From Actinomycetales bacterium (GTDB taxonomy: Bacteria > Actinomycetota > Actinomycetes > Actinomycetales > Dermatophilaceae), in NCBI GenBank assembly GCA_016715285.1, contig JADKAO010000002.1, forward strand, positions 186,001 through 250,000: a DNA stretch of 64,000 nucleotides, given 5' to 3'. Shown piece by piece: positions 46,101-53,786 of this stretch. Each line of letters opens with the position of its first letter. Position 1 is the stretch's first letter. The notes beneath the pieces were generated by a model. The model had not been told where the DNA came from. It searched no databases and worked only from the letters and a program-made list of their open reading frames with translations. A program made the translations under genes and the position numbers.

Positions 46101-46292
46101 GTTGTGGAGGTTGCCTTGGTGCGCAGCCACAGCGCCGCCGACGACGCGAAGGCTGCGGGGGCTGTCGGCACTGTCGGCACTGTCGGCACTGTCGGCGCTG
46201 TGGACCTGGCCGGAGTCATCCGGTCGCCTGGTCGCGACCCCGACCCGCTCTCGAACTCCCTTGACGATCTCTTCCAGACCGAGGTGCACTGA
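43200..46292 (+). CDS. MMPL transporter fused to an ABC-like ATPase domain
   Basis: 1,030 aa. Residues 1-700 are a complete MMPL/RND-type permease: two sets of six membrane segments, each set preceded by a soluble loop, with motifs GLMIGLAVGIDYALFVLSRH and 'GVLFGLAMDYQVFLVSTM'. Residues 735-990 form a nucleotide-binding domain with Walker A GAPGAGKTSLLL near 764 and Walker B ILVVDDVDVL near 897. The ABC signature is replaced by 'LHPLERWIVGVALALIG'. The C-terminus has a run of Thr-Val-Gly triplets. MMPL proteins normally run on proton flow, so an attached ATPase is unusual. ATG has GGAG upstream; the stop overlaps the YhgE start. Confidence 0.9.
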   Translation: MSSALYALGLWAVRRRRLVVIIWLALLVVLGGAAKVMNRGFVDVFTIPGTQSQQAADSLSSRFPQFAGANGQVVVAVPPGTTVSDTTVKAKIEALTSRYAALPHVRAVASPFNEYVKGGISADGSAAIITVQMDVDSANVTPEMRAPLIAEAERSTAHGLTAYIGGSVFMPSPPEVSITEGLGVVVALLVLFLTFGSALAAGIPLLTSLIGVAASITLIAAATRFTEVTSTAPFLGLMIGLAVGIDYALFVLSRHRDLIAEGRSPDQAAAEATGTAGSAVVFAGATVGIALVALGVAKIPFLSVMGIAGAVGVVGAVIVSLTLLPAILGYAGARLAPKAVADAHHTRRHTGRSATWVRWVTRIPVLTVVLVLAALGAMAVPAKDLRLALPDNGTSAPTSTQRLAFDAIARSFGPGANGPLVITLDIVATTDPLGVVADVKQLVEKTPGIASVTVATPNPGADTGVIVAIPTTGSEDAETRDTLARVRDLAPDIERRHGVSLAVTGHTAAQVDISERLGNALLPFGILVVGLSLVLLTLVFRSILVPVTAALGYLLSLGAAFGAVAAVFQWGWFGGPLGVHDTGPVIAFMPILLMGVLFGLAMDYQVFLVSTMRSRFVHESDARRSVARGFVDSARVVTAAAVIMVAVFAAFVPQGAGTIKPIALGLAVGVFVDAFIVRMTLIPALMHLMGDAAWWLPRWLDRRLPVLDVEGESLHRRLEARLDESPLAISAARVGLRDNAGAIFADVSISADPGAVVLVYGAPGAGKTSLLLALAGRMATTEGTLGVAGRILPDQVAEVRRVASLAEITGVNDLDPLLTVGDHIGERLAATSWHPWVSGSARDRATARLTNLLSYAVSAEPAAHCSAAIGAQTKVGVLHPLERWIVGVALALIGDPEILVVDDVDVLRGDVDRRAAWAVLGHLAGLAVHGQRRFGAVAGQERPLTIVASCRDSDLARTVLSGIPGIPVVEVALVRSHSAADDAKAAGAVGTVGTVGTVGAVDLAGVIRSPGRDPDPLSNSLDDLFQTEVH

Positions 46293-48400
46293 TGTCCCGC
46301 CGTCCCACGCTGCCCGCCGCTGAGCTGCGGCGGTTCACGGGCAGCCCACGCGCGCTCATCGCCTTGCTCGCGATCCTCGTCGTCCCACTCGTCTACGGCG
46401 GGCTGTATACCTGGGCAAACGAGACCCCCCAGACCCGCCTCGACCAGGTCACGGCAGCGGTGGTCAACCTCGATGAGCCCGTTACGCTCAAGACCGCGGA
46501 CGGCACGGATCAACTCATCCCGTTGGGACGGTCGGTCGTCGGCAAGCTCACGAGCTCAACGTCGACGTCTAACTTCACGTGGGTGCTCACTGACGCGCCG
46601 GCTGCGCAGACGGGTCTCGCCGAGGGCCGGTATGCCGCCGTGTTGACCATCCCGGCCGACTTCTCGCGGGCTGCGACCTCGTTGAATGGCCCGGCTGCTG
46701 ACGTGAGAGCCGCCCAGCTGCAGCTGCAGACCAATGACGCGGTCAACTACCTCGACGGGACTCTGGGACGTGCCATCGCCACTGCGACAAGCGCGGAGTC
46801 GTCCAAGATGATCACCGAGGGCTACCTCACTGCCTTGTATGCCGGGTTCAGCACCTTGCACGAAAAGCTCGGCTCTGCCGCTGATGGCGCGGGCCAATTG
46901 GCTTCTGGCGCAACGTCGGTATCCGACGGGGCAACGAAGGCCGCGAGCGGGGCGGGCCAGCTCGCGACGGGTGTCGCTCAGGTGGCGGACGGTGCGGATG
47001 CGCTGGCGACCGGGGCAGCCAAATTGGCCAGCGGAGCCAATCAAGCTGCCGCTGGGGCCACCGCGCTCAAACAAGGTGCGGCACCTCTCGTCAGCGGCGC
47101 CAGTCAATTCGCCGCGGGTGCAGCCCAATTCCGCGACGGCGCAGCCGCGTTCGCGGCCGGCGTGGATCCCCTCGTGACGGGCGTGGGCCAGACCGCCACT
47201 GGTGCAACGACCCTCAAGGCAGGCGTCACGGCATACACGCAGGGGGTCGACGGCCTCGCGTTGACGTGCGCGGCGAGTGGCGCGGCGCCGACCTTCTGCG
47301 CCCAGCTCGCTGGGGTGGCGAGCGGGAGTGCGGGGCTACGCGTCGGGGCTACTGGTGTCGCAACCGGCACCGCACAGGTCTCCGGCGGGGTGGTGCAGTT
47401 GCGTGACGGGGCAGCGATATTGGGCTCGAGCGCAATGACCTTCGCGACGAGCGCCACCGCCCTGGGCGATGGTGTGCAGCAGCTCGGCGATGGCGTTGGG
47501 ACGCTCGCGGGCAATTTGCCCGCGCTGGGCAAGGGCGCCAACGACCTCGCTGCTGGGGCCCGCACGCTCGCGAACGGAGCTGACCAGGCCGCGAGTGGAG
47601 GCTCCGAACTCAAGAATGGGGTCGATGCCCTCGCCTCCGGCAGCGCCAAACTGGGCACGGGCGTAACCGAATTAAGCACCGGACTTGGCCAAGCCGTGGC
47701 GAGTATCCCTTCCTACACGGAGGCCGAGCGCGCCACCGTGGCTGCTGTCGCAGCGACGCCCGTCACGGCCGACGCCAGCCGCGTCAATGCGGTGAAGAAC
47801 AATGGCGCGGGGCTGGCTCCCTACTTCATGGCGCTGGCACTGTGGGTCGGATCGATTACGATCTTCTTCCTGCTGCGGCCGTTGTCGCTGCGGGCGCTGG
47901 CCTCGTCGGCGCGCACACCTCTGGTGGCACTCGCGGGCTACCTGCCCGCTGCCGTGCTGGGTGCGATCCAAGGGATCGTTTTGGCGCTCACGCTGCAATG
48001 GCTCGTCGGGATCGATGCGGCCAATGGTGCGGCGCTCGTCGGCGTGAGCACACTCGTGGCAGTCACCTTCGTCGCCATGAACCAAGCCTTGTTCGCGCTC
48101 TTCGGGACGCCTGGCCGCTTCTTGGCGGTCCTCCTTGCCGGCCTCCAACTCACCGCTGCCGGAGGGACGTACGCGATCGAAACCACGCCGCAGTTCTTCC
48201 AGTCGCTCAACGGCATACTCCCTCTCACGTATGCCGTCGACGCGCTGCGGCGGGTGATCGCCGGGTCCACGCTGGGGCTCGGCCGCGATCTCGCGATCCT
48301 CGTGGTGACGCTCTTCGTGGCTCTGGCTGGGTCGATGTATGCCGCACACCGCCAGCGCACGTGGACCATGCGGCGACTTCGTCCGGTCGTTGCGGCGTGA
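46292..48400 (+). CDS. YhgE/Pip-family membrane protein
   Basis: 702 aa. One membrane segment at residues 18-40, then a large outside region, then five segments in the last 190 residues (ABC-2 permease-like). Residues 190-460 consist of about twenty 7- and 11-residue repeats of the 'GAxQLAxGA' kind, predicted to form a long helical rod. Such proteins are close to Pip/YueB/EsaA, which serve as phage receptors and as T7SS components in firmicutes. Here the gene follows the MMPL-ATPase with a 1-nt overlap, so both probably build one exporter under the TetR repressor. Confidence 0.9.
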   Translation: MSRRPTLPAAELRRFTGSPRALIALLAILVVPLVYGGLYTWANETPQTRLDQVTAAVVNLDEPVTLKTADGTDQLIPLGRSVVGKLTSSTSTSNFTWVLTDAPAAQTGLAEGRYAAVLTIPADFSRAATSLNGPAADVRAAQLQLQTNDAVNYLDGTLGRAIATATSAESSKMITEGYLTALYAGFSTLHEKLGSAADGAGQLASGATSVSDGATKAASGAGQLATGVAQVADGADALATGAAKLASGANQAAAGATALKQGAAPLVSGASQFAAGAAQFRDGAAAFAAGVDPLVTGVGQTATGATTLKAGVTAYTQGVDGLALTCAASGAAPTFCAQLAGVASGSAGLRVGATGVATGTAQVSGGVVQLRDGAAILGSSAMTFATSATALGDGVQQLGDGVGTLAGNLPALGKGANDLAAGARTLANGADQAASGGSELKNGVDALASGSAKLGTGVTELSTGLGQAVASIPSYTEAERATVAAVAATPVTADASRVNAVKNNGAGLAPYFMALALWVGSITIFFLLRPLSLRALASSARTPLVALAGYLPAAVLGAIQGIVLALTLQWLVGIDAANGAALVGVSTLVAVTFVAMNQALFALFGTPGRFLAVLLAGLQLTAAGGTYAIETTPQFFQSLNGILPLTYAVDALRRVIAGSTLGLGRDLAILVVTLFVALAGSMYAAHRQRTWTMRRLRPVVAA

Positions 48401-48449
48401 CACGGCGGCGTGACACGGCGGCGTGACACGGCGGCGTGACACGGCGGCG
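48398..48449 (+). repeat. Four tandem 13-bp repeats (TGACACGGCGGCG)
   Basis: Four perfect copies in a row. The first TGA is the stop codon of the YhgE/Pip gene, so the array arose at the 3' end of that gene. Loss or gain of a unit would not alter the protein. The region may have expanded by slippage; no regulatory role is evident. Confidence 0.9.
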
Positions 48450-48482
48450 GGGCAGCGCCACTGGGGTCGATATCGTGGCGGC

Positions 48483-48764
48483 GTGAACATCGCACCCCCG
48501 GGGGGTCGGCACCGTCCGCCGTGGGCAGGTGGGGCGACAGGAATGCGCGCGATGGCGAGCATTGGTGCATTTGGGATTTTGCTCGTGCTCGTTGTGCTCG
48601 GATTGTGGGCGGTGATTTCCAATCGCCTCACCCCGCCGAACCCGCAATACCCGACATTAAGCCCGCCCGCCGTCACGACGCGTGCCCTGACGAACTCCTC
48701 GGGGCACGTGCCATCGATCACGACAGTTGCCCAGATGACACCCTCCTCAGTTATCGTTCCGTGA
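48483..48764 (+). CDS. Small single-pass membrane protein, unknown
   Basis: 93 aa from a GTG (MNIAPPGGRHRPPWAGG). A short Pro/Gly-rich cytoplasmic part, one transmembrane segment (ASIGAFGILLVLVVLGLWAV), then a short Ser/Thr/Pro-rich outer tail. No family recognised. No clear ribosome binding site; an internal ATG (MRAMASIG) is an alternative start. It precedes another single-pass protein by 34 nt, so the two may be co-expressed. Confidence 0.55.
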   Translation: MNIAPPGGRHRPPWAGGATGMRAMASIGAFGILLVLVVLGLWAVISNRLTPPNPQYPTLSPPAVTTRALTNSSGHVPSITTVAQMTPSSVIVP

Positions 48765-48798
48765 CACATCTTCGGGGGATGACACGTCTGGAGAAGAA

Positions 48799-49407
48799 TT
48801 GAGCAGGCATCGGCGTATTGCGGACGCCCCCGATCCCGGCACCCGCGCGGCGGTCGTCATTGGTCTCATTGGCCTGGTTGCCGTCGCCCTGCTCGGCGGC
48901 GCGTGGTGGTACCTCGCGTCAGTCCCAGGGCTAGCCCCAGCGAGTAGTCGGTTGGCCGCCGCGGCAAGCAGCACCGCCGACGTCGGGTCGGCGAACACCG
49001 CAGGCCCAACCCCCTCATCCAGTTTCGTCGTCCCGACCCCGGCCTTCGTGACGCCAAGCCTGACCGTGTCCCTTGGCACGCTCGAGCCAGAGATCCCAGC
49101 GGATGCTGCCGCGGCTGCTTCTGGAGTCGTTGCCCCACCGGCACCTGGTGTCGCTCCGGCCCCAGGACAGCCAGTGCAGACCGACGTCAATCTCGCCTGC
49201 ACCGTCAAGGGCAACAACGTCACCGCGACCTTGAGCTTCTTTGCGTCGAGGCCCGTGCCAGTGACCTTGACCGCGGCCTCCCGCGTCGAGTCGACCACGT
49301 CAACGGGGCGAGTGACGATGAGCCTCAACGGCGGTGCTGGCAACGCTGCCCCCACATGTTCGGCGTCGATCAACGGAGTCAAATACGGGCCGATAGCAGC
49401 GCGCTAA
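48799..49407 (+). CDS. Single-pass membrane protein with secreted beta domain, unknown
   Basis: 202 aa from a TTG start with GGAGAAGAA directly upstream. A cytoplasmic basic N-terminus and one membrane segment (residues 17-41, AAVVIGLIGLVAVALLGGAW) are followed by a Ser/Pro/Ala linker. The final 70 residues are beta-rich with two Cys (LACTVKGNNVTATLSFFASR, then APTCSASINGVKYGP) that could form a disulfide outside the cell. No known family. It lies between the exporter operon and the PHP gene. Confidence 0.65.
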   Translation: MSRHRRIADAPDPGTRAAVVIGLIGLVAVALLGGAWWYLASVPGLAPASSRLAAAASSTADVGSANTAGPTPSSSFVVPTPAFVTPSLTVSLGTLEPEIPADAAAAASGVVAPPAPGVAPAPGQPVQTDVNLACTVKGNNVTATLSFFASRPVPVTLTAASRVESTTSTGRVTMSLNGGAGNAAPTCSASINGVKYGPIAAR

Positions 49408-49457
49408 CGCGTTCCAGCGACTGACGGGCGGCGGGCTTGAACGCCTAGAGTGACCCG

Positions 49458-50510
49458 ATGCTCGGGCTCACTCCGCTGGTGGACAGCGTTACCCCTGTCG
49501 ATGCGCTGCGGCGGATCGCGCTGCTGCTCGAACGCGCCCGCGCGGGCACCTACCGCGTTCAAGCCTTCCGCACCGCTGCCGCGGTGGTCTCCGGTATGCC
49601 GGATTCCGAGTTTTCCTCTCGTCTCGCCGCCGGGACCCTCTCCGACGTCCCCGGGCTTGGGCCGGCGACCACCGCAGTGGTGACGGAGGCTGCCGAAGGT
49701 GAGCTCCCGGCATACCTCGCGTCGTTGCAGGACAAACACGGGGACTTCCTCGCTCCCGGCGGTGAGGAACTGTATGCCGTGCTGCAGGGGGACCTCCACA
49801 GCCATTCCGACTGGAGTGACGGCGGGTCTTCGATCCAGGAAATGGTCTTGGCCGCAGTTGAATTGGGGCAGGACTGGATGGCGCTCACCGACCACTCACC
49901 GCGGCTCAAGGTTGCGCGTGGCTTGTCTGCCGATCGTTTGCGGCAACAGCTGACCGTCGTGGATGGCATCAATCAGGCTCTGGGACAACGCTTTCAACTC
50001 CTGCGTGGCATTGAGGTGGACATTCTCGACGACGGATCGCTCGATCAGGAGCCGGGTTTGCTCGCGGAACTCGACGTCGTGACCGCGTCCGTGCACTCCA
50101 AACTCCGGATGCCGCGCGCCGCGATGACGACGCGGATGCTCGCCGCTGTCCGTAATCCGCGCGTCAATGTGCTGGGTCACGCAACGGGCCGCCTCGTGGA
50201 GGGGTCGCGTGGGACTCGGCCACAGTCAGAGTTTGACGCGGAGGCGGTGTTTGCCGAGTGCGCACTGAACAACGTTGCCGTGGAGATCAATTCGCGACCC
50301 GAGCGCTGCGACCCGCCTGACGAACTCATCGAGATTGCCCTGGACGCCGGGTGTCTCTTTGCGATCAATTCCGACGCCCACGCGCCGGGTCAACTCGACA
50401 TGAAGGCCTACGGGTGCGAGCGTGCAACCCGGCTGGGCGTGCCCGTTGATCGCATCGTGACGACCTGGTCAGCCGAGCGCGTTGTCGAGTGGGCACGGAG
50501 TGGACGTTAG
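49458..50510 (+). CDS. PHP-domain phosphoesterase with N-terminal helix-hairpin-helix (PolX C-terminal type)
   Basis: 350 aa. Residues 1-90 carry a helix-hairpin-helix region (VDALRRIALLLERARAGTYR, DVPGLGPATTAVV). Residues 110-345 are a PHP domain with its metal ligands in GDLHSHSDWSDG, ALTDHS, GIEVDI, 'ASVHSK', LGHATGR and INSDAH. Together they correspond to PolX without the polymerase catalytic module. A role as a 3'-5' exonuclease or phosphatase in DNA repair is likely. The stop overlaps the convergent lipoprotein gene by 4 nt. Confidence 0.88.
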   Translation: MLGLTPLVDSVTPVDALRRIALLLERARAGTYRVQAFRTAAAVVSGMPDSEFSSRLAAGTLSDVPGLGPATTAVVTEAAEGELPAYLASLQDKHGDFLAPGGEELYAVLQGDLHSHSDWSDGGSSIQEMVLAAVELGQDWMALTDHSPRLKVARGLSADRLRQQLTVVDGINQALGQRFQLLRGIEVDILDDGSLDQEPGLLAELDVVTASVHSKLRMPRAAMTTRMLAAVRNPRVNVLGHATGRLVEGSRGTRPQSEFDAEAVFAECALNNVAVEINSRPERCDPPDELIEIALDAGCLFAINSDAHAPGQLDMKAYGCERATRLGVPVDRIVTTWSAERVVEWARSGR

Positions 50511-51745
50511 GTCAGCGGCCACATCGCGGGGGCAGCGCCCGAGGTCCGCAAGAAGTACGGTCCACCCGTCTTGGGATAAGCCACCGCGAACGTCCACACC
50601 ATGGTCTTGCCCGCGTCATAGGGCGCTCGATCCGCGTACGCCACCACGGTCGGGTCGAGGACCCGACCGACCGGCTGGGGGATTAGATTCCCCTGAGCGT
50701 CGGACACGTTGACGAAAAATTCGACTGGGTCGCGTGCCGTATTCATCTTTGACATCGTCTCGTATGCCGTGAACAACCGGTACTCGTAGTCCCCTTTGGG
50801 GAACACCTCTGGGCTGGGCTGATACGGCGCACCCGGACACAGGGTGACCCGGTAAGCGCCCGTGACCAGGGCCGAATCCCCGGGCGGAATCACGGCAAGG
50901 GAGTCTTTCCTCTCCTCGACGGGATGGACAACGCCCGTCGCCTTCCCGCCACACGTGTGAGGGATATCCCCCTCGATCACACCCGTGTGACCTGGGCTCA
51001 TCGTCATCCCGGGCTCCAACACTGGCAGAGTCTTCGGAGTGACGGCGGGTGTGGCCGAAGGCAGTTGCGGCTGAACTTGAGGCGGTGCTCCCGCGGCTGG
51101 CTTGGTGATCTCGAACTGCGCCAAATAGGGCTCGAACAGGAATGGGGCAAAGAACACCTTCTCGGCGGGGACGGCATACGCCACTTCCCACGTCGCGCTC
51201 TCCCCCGGGAGTATTCGAGCGTATGACAAGGTCTTGATCCCGAGCTCGCCGTCGATGATCGGCATTTCCACCATACGACCATCGGCGTAGATCACCTGGT
51301 CGATGAACGTCAAGAAATAACGTGACAGCGGCCCGGGGTTCGTGTAGTACATCCTGACCTTGACCGGCGTGCGACCAGCGTCCACCGGCTTCGTGGGTTG
51401 ATACGCCTCCGGCGCACACATCGTGAACCTGGCTCGAGTGGGCATAACCGCTGTCGTCCCAAGCGGAACCAAGACTGCCTTTTGGGTGGTGATGACCTGC
51501 TCAGGCGCGGTCACCCCGTTGCAGACAGCTGGCAGCGCCTTGCCTTTGACCACGGTCATTCCGTCAGCGACGACGACGAGAGAGGCCTGCTCCGCAGCGA
51601 GGCCACCAGTTGACATCGTCGGGGTCGGCCCGGTCGTCGTCGTGCAAGCCGCCGCCAACACCATCGCCGTTGCCACGACCGCCATGCCATTGAGAGCACG
51701 CCCCCGGGCGACGACCCCAGCCCTGACCACGCTCGATGACGCCAT
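50507..51745 (-). CDS. Secreted lipoprotein, unknown function
   Basis: 412 aa. The ATG at 51745 gives a lipoprotein signal: basic n-region, hydrophobic GMAVVATAMVLAAAC with Cys at residue 34 in the lipobox LAAC, then a Thr-rich tether. The mature protein is beta-rich with two similar halves (each with 'CAPEAYQP' or 'CPGAPYQP' and a following strand pattern), suggesting an internal duplication. Paired Cys may form disulfides. No domain is recognised. Anchoring is on the outer face of the membrane. Confidence 0.75.
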   Translation of the reverse strand: MASSSVVRAGVVARGRALNGMAVVATAMVLAAACTTTTGPTPTMSTGGLAAEQASLVVVADGMTVVKGKALPAVCNGVTAPEQVITTQKAVLVPLGTTAVMPTRARFTMCAPEAYQPTKPVDAGRTPVKVRMYYTNPGPLSRYFLTFIDQVIYADGRMVEMPIIDGELGIKTLSYARILPGESATWEVAYAVPAEKVFFAPFLFEPYLAQFEITKPAAGAPPQVQPQLPSATPAVTPKTLPVLEPGMTMSPGHTGVIEGDIPHTCGGKATGVVHPVEERKDSLAVIPPGDSALVTGAYRVTLCPGAPYQPSPEVFPKGDYEYRLFTAYETMSKMNTARDPVEFFVNVSDAQGNLIPQPVGRVLDPTVVAYADRAPYDAGKTMVWTFAVAYPKTGGPYFLRTSGAAPAMWPLT

Positions 51746-51880
51746 AGCGGCAAGGCTATCCACGCTGGTCTTCACGGCGCGCGGCATACCCTGCCGTTGC
51801 CCTGAAGCTCAGCTCCGTGCCCACGCTCACGGCATCCGATGAGTGTGCCTGGGAGGACAGTCTGGCTCGCCCGAGCGGGA

Positions 51881-53092
51881 TCAAGGCAGCCGGACGTGGC
51901 GCTCCGAGAGTTCGCTGACCGAGGCTGCACCCAGCAGTGCCATGGTCCGGCGGATCTCACCAGCGAGGATCTCCGCGACGCGATCCACGCCCCGCTCCCC
52001 GGCCGCCATCAGGCCATAGAGATAGGCCCGCCCGACAAGCGTGCTGTTGGCACCAAGCGCGAGCGCGGCGACGATATCGGCACCTGATCGAATGCCGCTG
52101 TCGACGATGATCTCGACGCCTCCACCGAGTGCTTGCCGAACATCGGGGAGGAGCCGCACTGGCACGGGAGCACGGTCGAGTTGGCGGCCACCGTGGTTGG
52201 AAAGCACGATGGCGTCGGCTCCCGCGTCGAGCACCGACCGGGCATCATCGACGGTCTGAATCCCTTTGACGATCAACCGTTTTGACCAGTGCTGCCGGAT
52301 CCAGTCCAGGTCGTCGAGGGTCATCGTCGGGTCAAAGAGCGCGTTGAGCTTGTCGCCAATGGTGCCGTCCCAACCCTTAAGGGCCGCAAAATCAATCGCC
52401 TCGGTCGTGAGCACGTCGACCCACCAGGCCGGGTGCCGCGCGATGTCAGCGATCGTGCGCACACTCAGCGACGGCGGCACTGAGAGCCCATTGCGAGCAT
52501 CGCGGTGGCGGGCGCCAGCGACGGGCACGTCGACCGTGAGCACGAGGGCCTCATAGCCAGCCGCGTCGGCGCGCATCATGAGGTCTTCGGCGGCGGCGCG
52601 GTCGCGCCAGACATAGAGCTGGAACCACAGCCGCGCGTCGGGAGCGGCTGCTGCGACGGCTTCTGGAGTCGACGTCCCGAGGGTCGACACGGCATACGGT
52701 ATGCCGTGCCGCTGCGCGACCCGAGCGACCGCAACCTCGCCCTCTTGGTGCATCAGGCGCGTAAAACCGGTGGGGGCAAACGAAACTGGCAGTGCGGCGG
52801 GGCGCCCAAGGATCTGGGTCTCGGTCGAGAGGCCGGAGACATCTCGGAGGATTTGCGGCCGGAACTCGAGCCCCTCGAAGGTCGCGCGCGCCCGCGCGAT
52901 GCTGCTCTCGGACTCGGCCGCACCGTCGACGTAGTCGAACACAGCTCGCGGCGCCCGGCGACGAGCGAGCCGCGCGAGGTCATCGATCGTCAGGGCTCGT
53001 GCGAGCCGCCGAGCCGTGACATCGATGGTCGGTCGGCGGACCCCGATCATGGGCCGGAGATCGTGCCAGCGCGGAAGTTGACGACGCGTCAT
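51881..53092 (-). CDS. FMN-dependent alpha-hydroxy-acid dehydrogenase (LldD-like)
   Basis: 403 aa. The TIM-barrel flavoprotein family oxidises L-lactate and similar 2-hydroxy acids to keto acids. Seen are 'FDYVDGAAESE' near residue 55, 'PVSFAPTGFTRLMHQEGEVA', the substrate Tyr in 'WFQLYVW', FMN Lys in RLIVKGIQ and the catalytic His in SNHGGRQLD. An N-terminal stretch beginning MTRRQLPRW is usual for lldD. ATG 53092 is preferred to the GTG 9 nt upstream. Lactate is the likely substrate, but glycolate or mandelate types cannot be excluded. Confidence 0.92.
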   Translation of the reverse strand: MTRRQLPRWHDLRPMIGVRRPTIDVTARRLARALTIDDLARLARRRAPRAVFDYVDGAAESESSIARARATFEGLEFRPQILRDVSGLSTETQILGRPAALPVSFAPTGFTRLMHQEGEVAVARVAQRHGIPYAVSTLGTSTPEAVAAAAPDARLWFQLYVWRDRAAAEDLMMRADAAGYEALVLTVDVPVAGARHRDARNGLSVPPSLSVRTIADIARHPAWWVDVLTTEAIDFAALKGWDGTIGDKLNALFDPTMTLDDLDWIRQHWSKRLIVKGIQTVDDARSVLDAGADAIVLSNHGGRQLDRAPVPVRLLPDVRQALGGGVEIIVDSGIRSGADIVAALALGANSTLVGRAYLYGLMAAGERGVDRVAEILAGEIRRTMALLGAASVSELSERHVRLP

Positions 53093-53158
53093 ACGCACCA
53101 CTGTGGTCCTCTCCGGGGGTCGCCGCCAGAGGTGGCTGCGTGTGGATCTGCCGGCTAT

Positions 53159-53188
53159 GCCGAACGTGCGTCGTCGCGCACGTTCGGC
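53159..53188. promoter_or_regulatory. Perfect 12-bp hairpin upstream of the lldD-like gene
   Basis: GCCGAACGTGCG and CGCACGTTCGGC pair perfectly around a 6-nt loop, 67 nt upstream of the lldD-like start and 127 nt before tRNA-Glu. There is no T-run on either side, so a factor-binding site or attenuator is as likely as a terminator. Confidence 0.5.
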
Positions 53189-53314
53189 CTAGCGGGGCAC
53201 CTCAATCCTTGATTTGGCCGCCTCGGAGCGCGTCCCCTATGCTTACCGGGTCCTCAACGGATCCGAGCTTGACTGGCGGTCGCGACTGACGGCGAGGATC
53301 CGAGGGCAACCCGG

Positions 53315-53387
53315 GTCCCCATCGTCTAGCGGCCCAGGACTCCGCCCTTTCACGGCGGCAGCACGGGTTCGAATCCCGTTGGGGATA
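53315..53387 (+). tRNA. tRNA-Glu (anticodon TTC)
   Basis: 73 nt, no encoded CCA. The acceptor stem is GTCCCCA/TGGGGAT with discriminator A. The anticodon arm CCGCC-CTTTCAC-GGCGG gives TTC. The T arm is ACGGGTTCGAATCCCGT. First of three tRNAs in a row, separated by 35 and 25 nt. Confidence 0.95.
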
Positions 53388-53422
53388 CGCAGTTGGTCTG
53401 ATCGGCGCGCGAGCGTCACCCA

Positions 53423-53499
53423 GGCCCCGTAGCGCAGTTGGTTAGCGCGCCGCCCTGTCACGGCGGAGGTCGCGGGTTCGAGTCCCGTCGGGGTCGCCA
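53423..53499 (+). tRNA. tRNA-Asp (anticodon GTC)
   Basis: 77 nt with encoded CCA. The acceptor stem is GGCCCCG/CGGGGTC with discriminator G. The anticodon arm CCGCC-CTGTCAC-GGCGG gives GTC. The T arm is GCGGGTTCGAGTCCCGT. Middle gene of the Glu-Asp-Phe cluster. Confidence 0.96.
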
Positions 53500-53524
53500 G
53501 CTTCTCTCACAAGGAGAAGTGCCG

Positions 53525-53598
53525 GGCCAGGTAGCTCAGTTGGTACGAGCGTCCGACTGAAAATCGGAAGGTCGGCGGTTCGACCCCGCCCCTGGCCA
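53525..53598 (+). tRNA. tRNA-Phe (anticodon GAA)
   Basis: 74 nt without encoded CCA (the sequence after the discriminator A is CAG). The acceptor stem is GGCCAGG/CCTGGCC. The anticodon arm CCGAC-TGAAAAT-CGG gives GAA. The T arm is GGCGGTTCGACCCCGCC. A terminator hairpin follows 18 nt downstream. Confidence 0.95.
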
Positions 53599-53615
53599 CA
53601 GCGAAGTTTTCGAGC

Positions 53616-53650
53616 AACCGCAGGTATGCCGCGACCCGGCACCTGCGGTT
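53616..53650 (+). terminator. Rho-independent terminator of the tRNA cluster
   Basis: AACCGCAGGT and ACCTGCGGTT pair over 10 bp, an inner GCCG/CGGC pair extends the stem, and TCGTCGTTTT follows, giving a U-rich tail. The left arm and loop contain one copy of the octamer GTATGCCG. Confidence 0.85.
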
Positions 53651-53786
53651 TCGTCGTTTTGCCGGTCCCGCCTGGCCCTTGCCGAGGCACGGGCGAGTCC
53701 AGCACCTCGCCGCTCAGGGTGGGGCCAGGGTTGGGTAGGGGCCGACCCGCATGGCCCCATAGCTCCCCGCAGCGCACGCTAGAGAC

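Noticed and set aside
46292..48400. EsaA-type T7SS subunit
   Set aside because: YhgE/Pip proteins are related to EsaA/YueB, but this gene is coupled to the MMPL-ATPase and lies 20 kb from the T7SS genes, so an exporter role is more likely.
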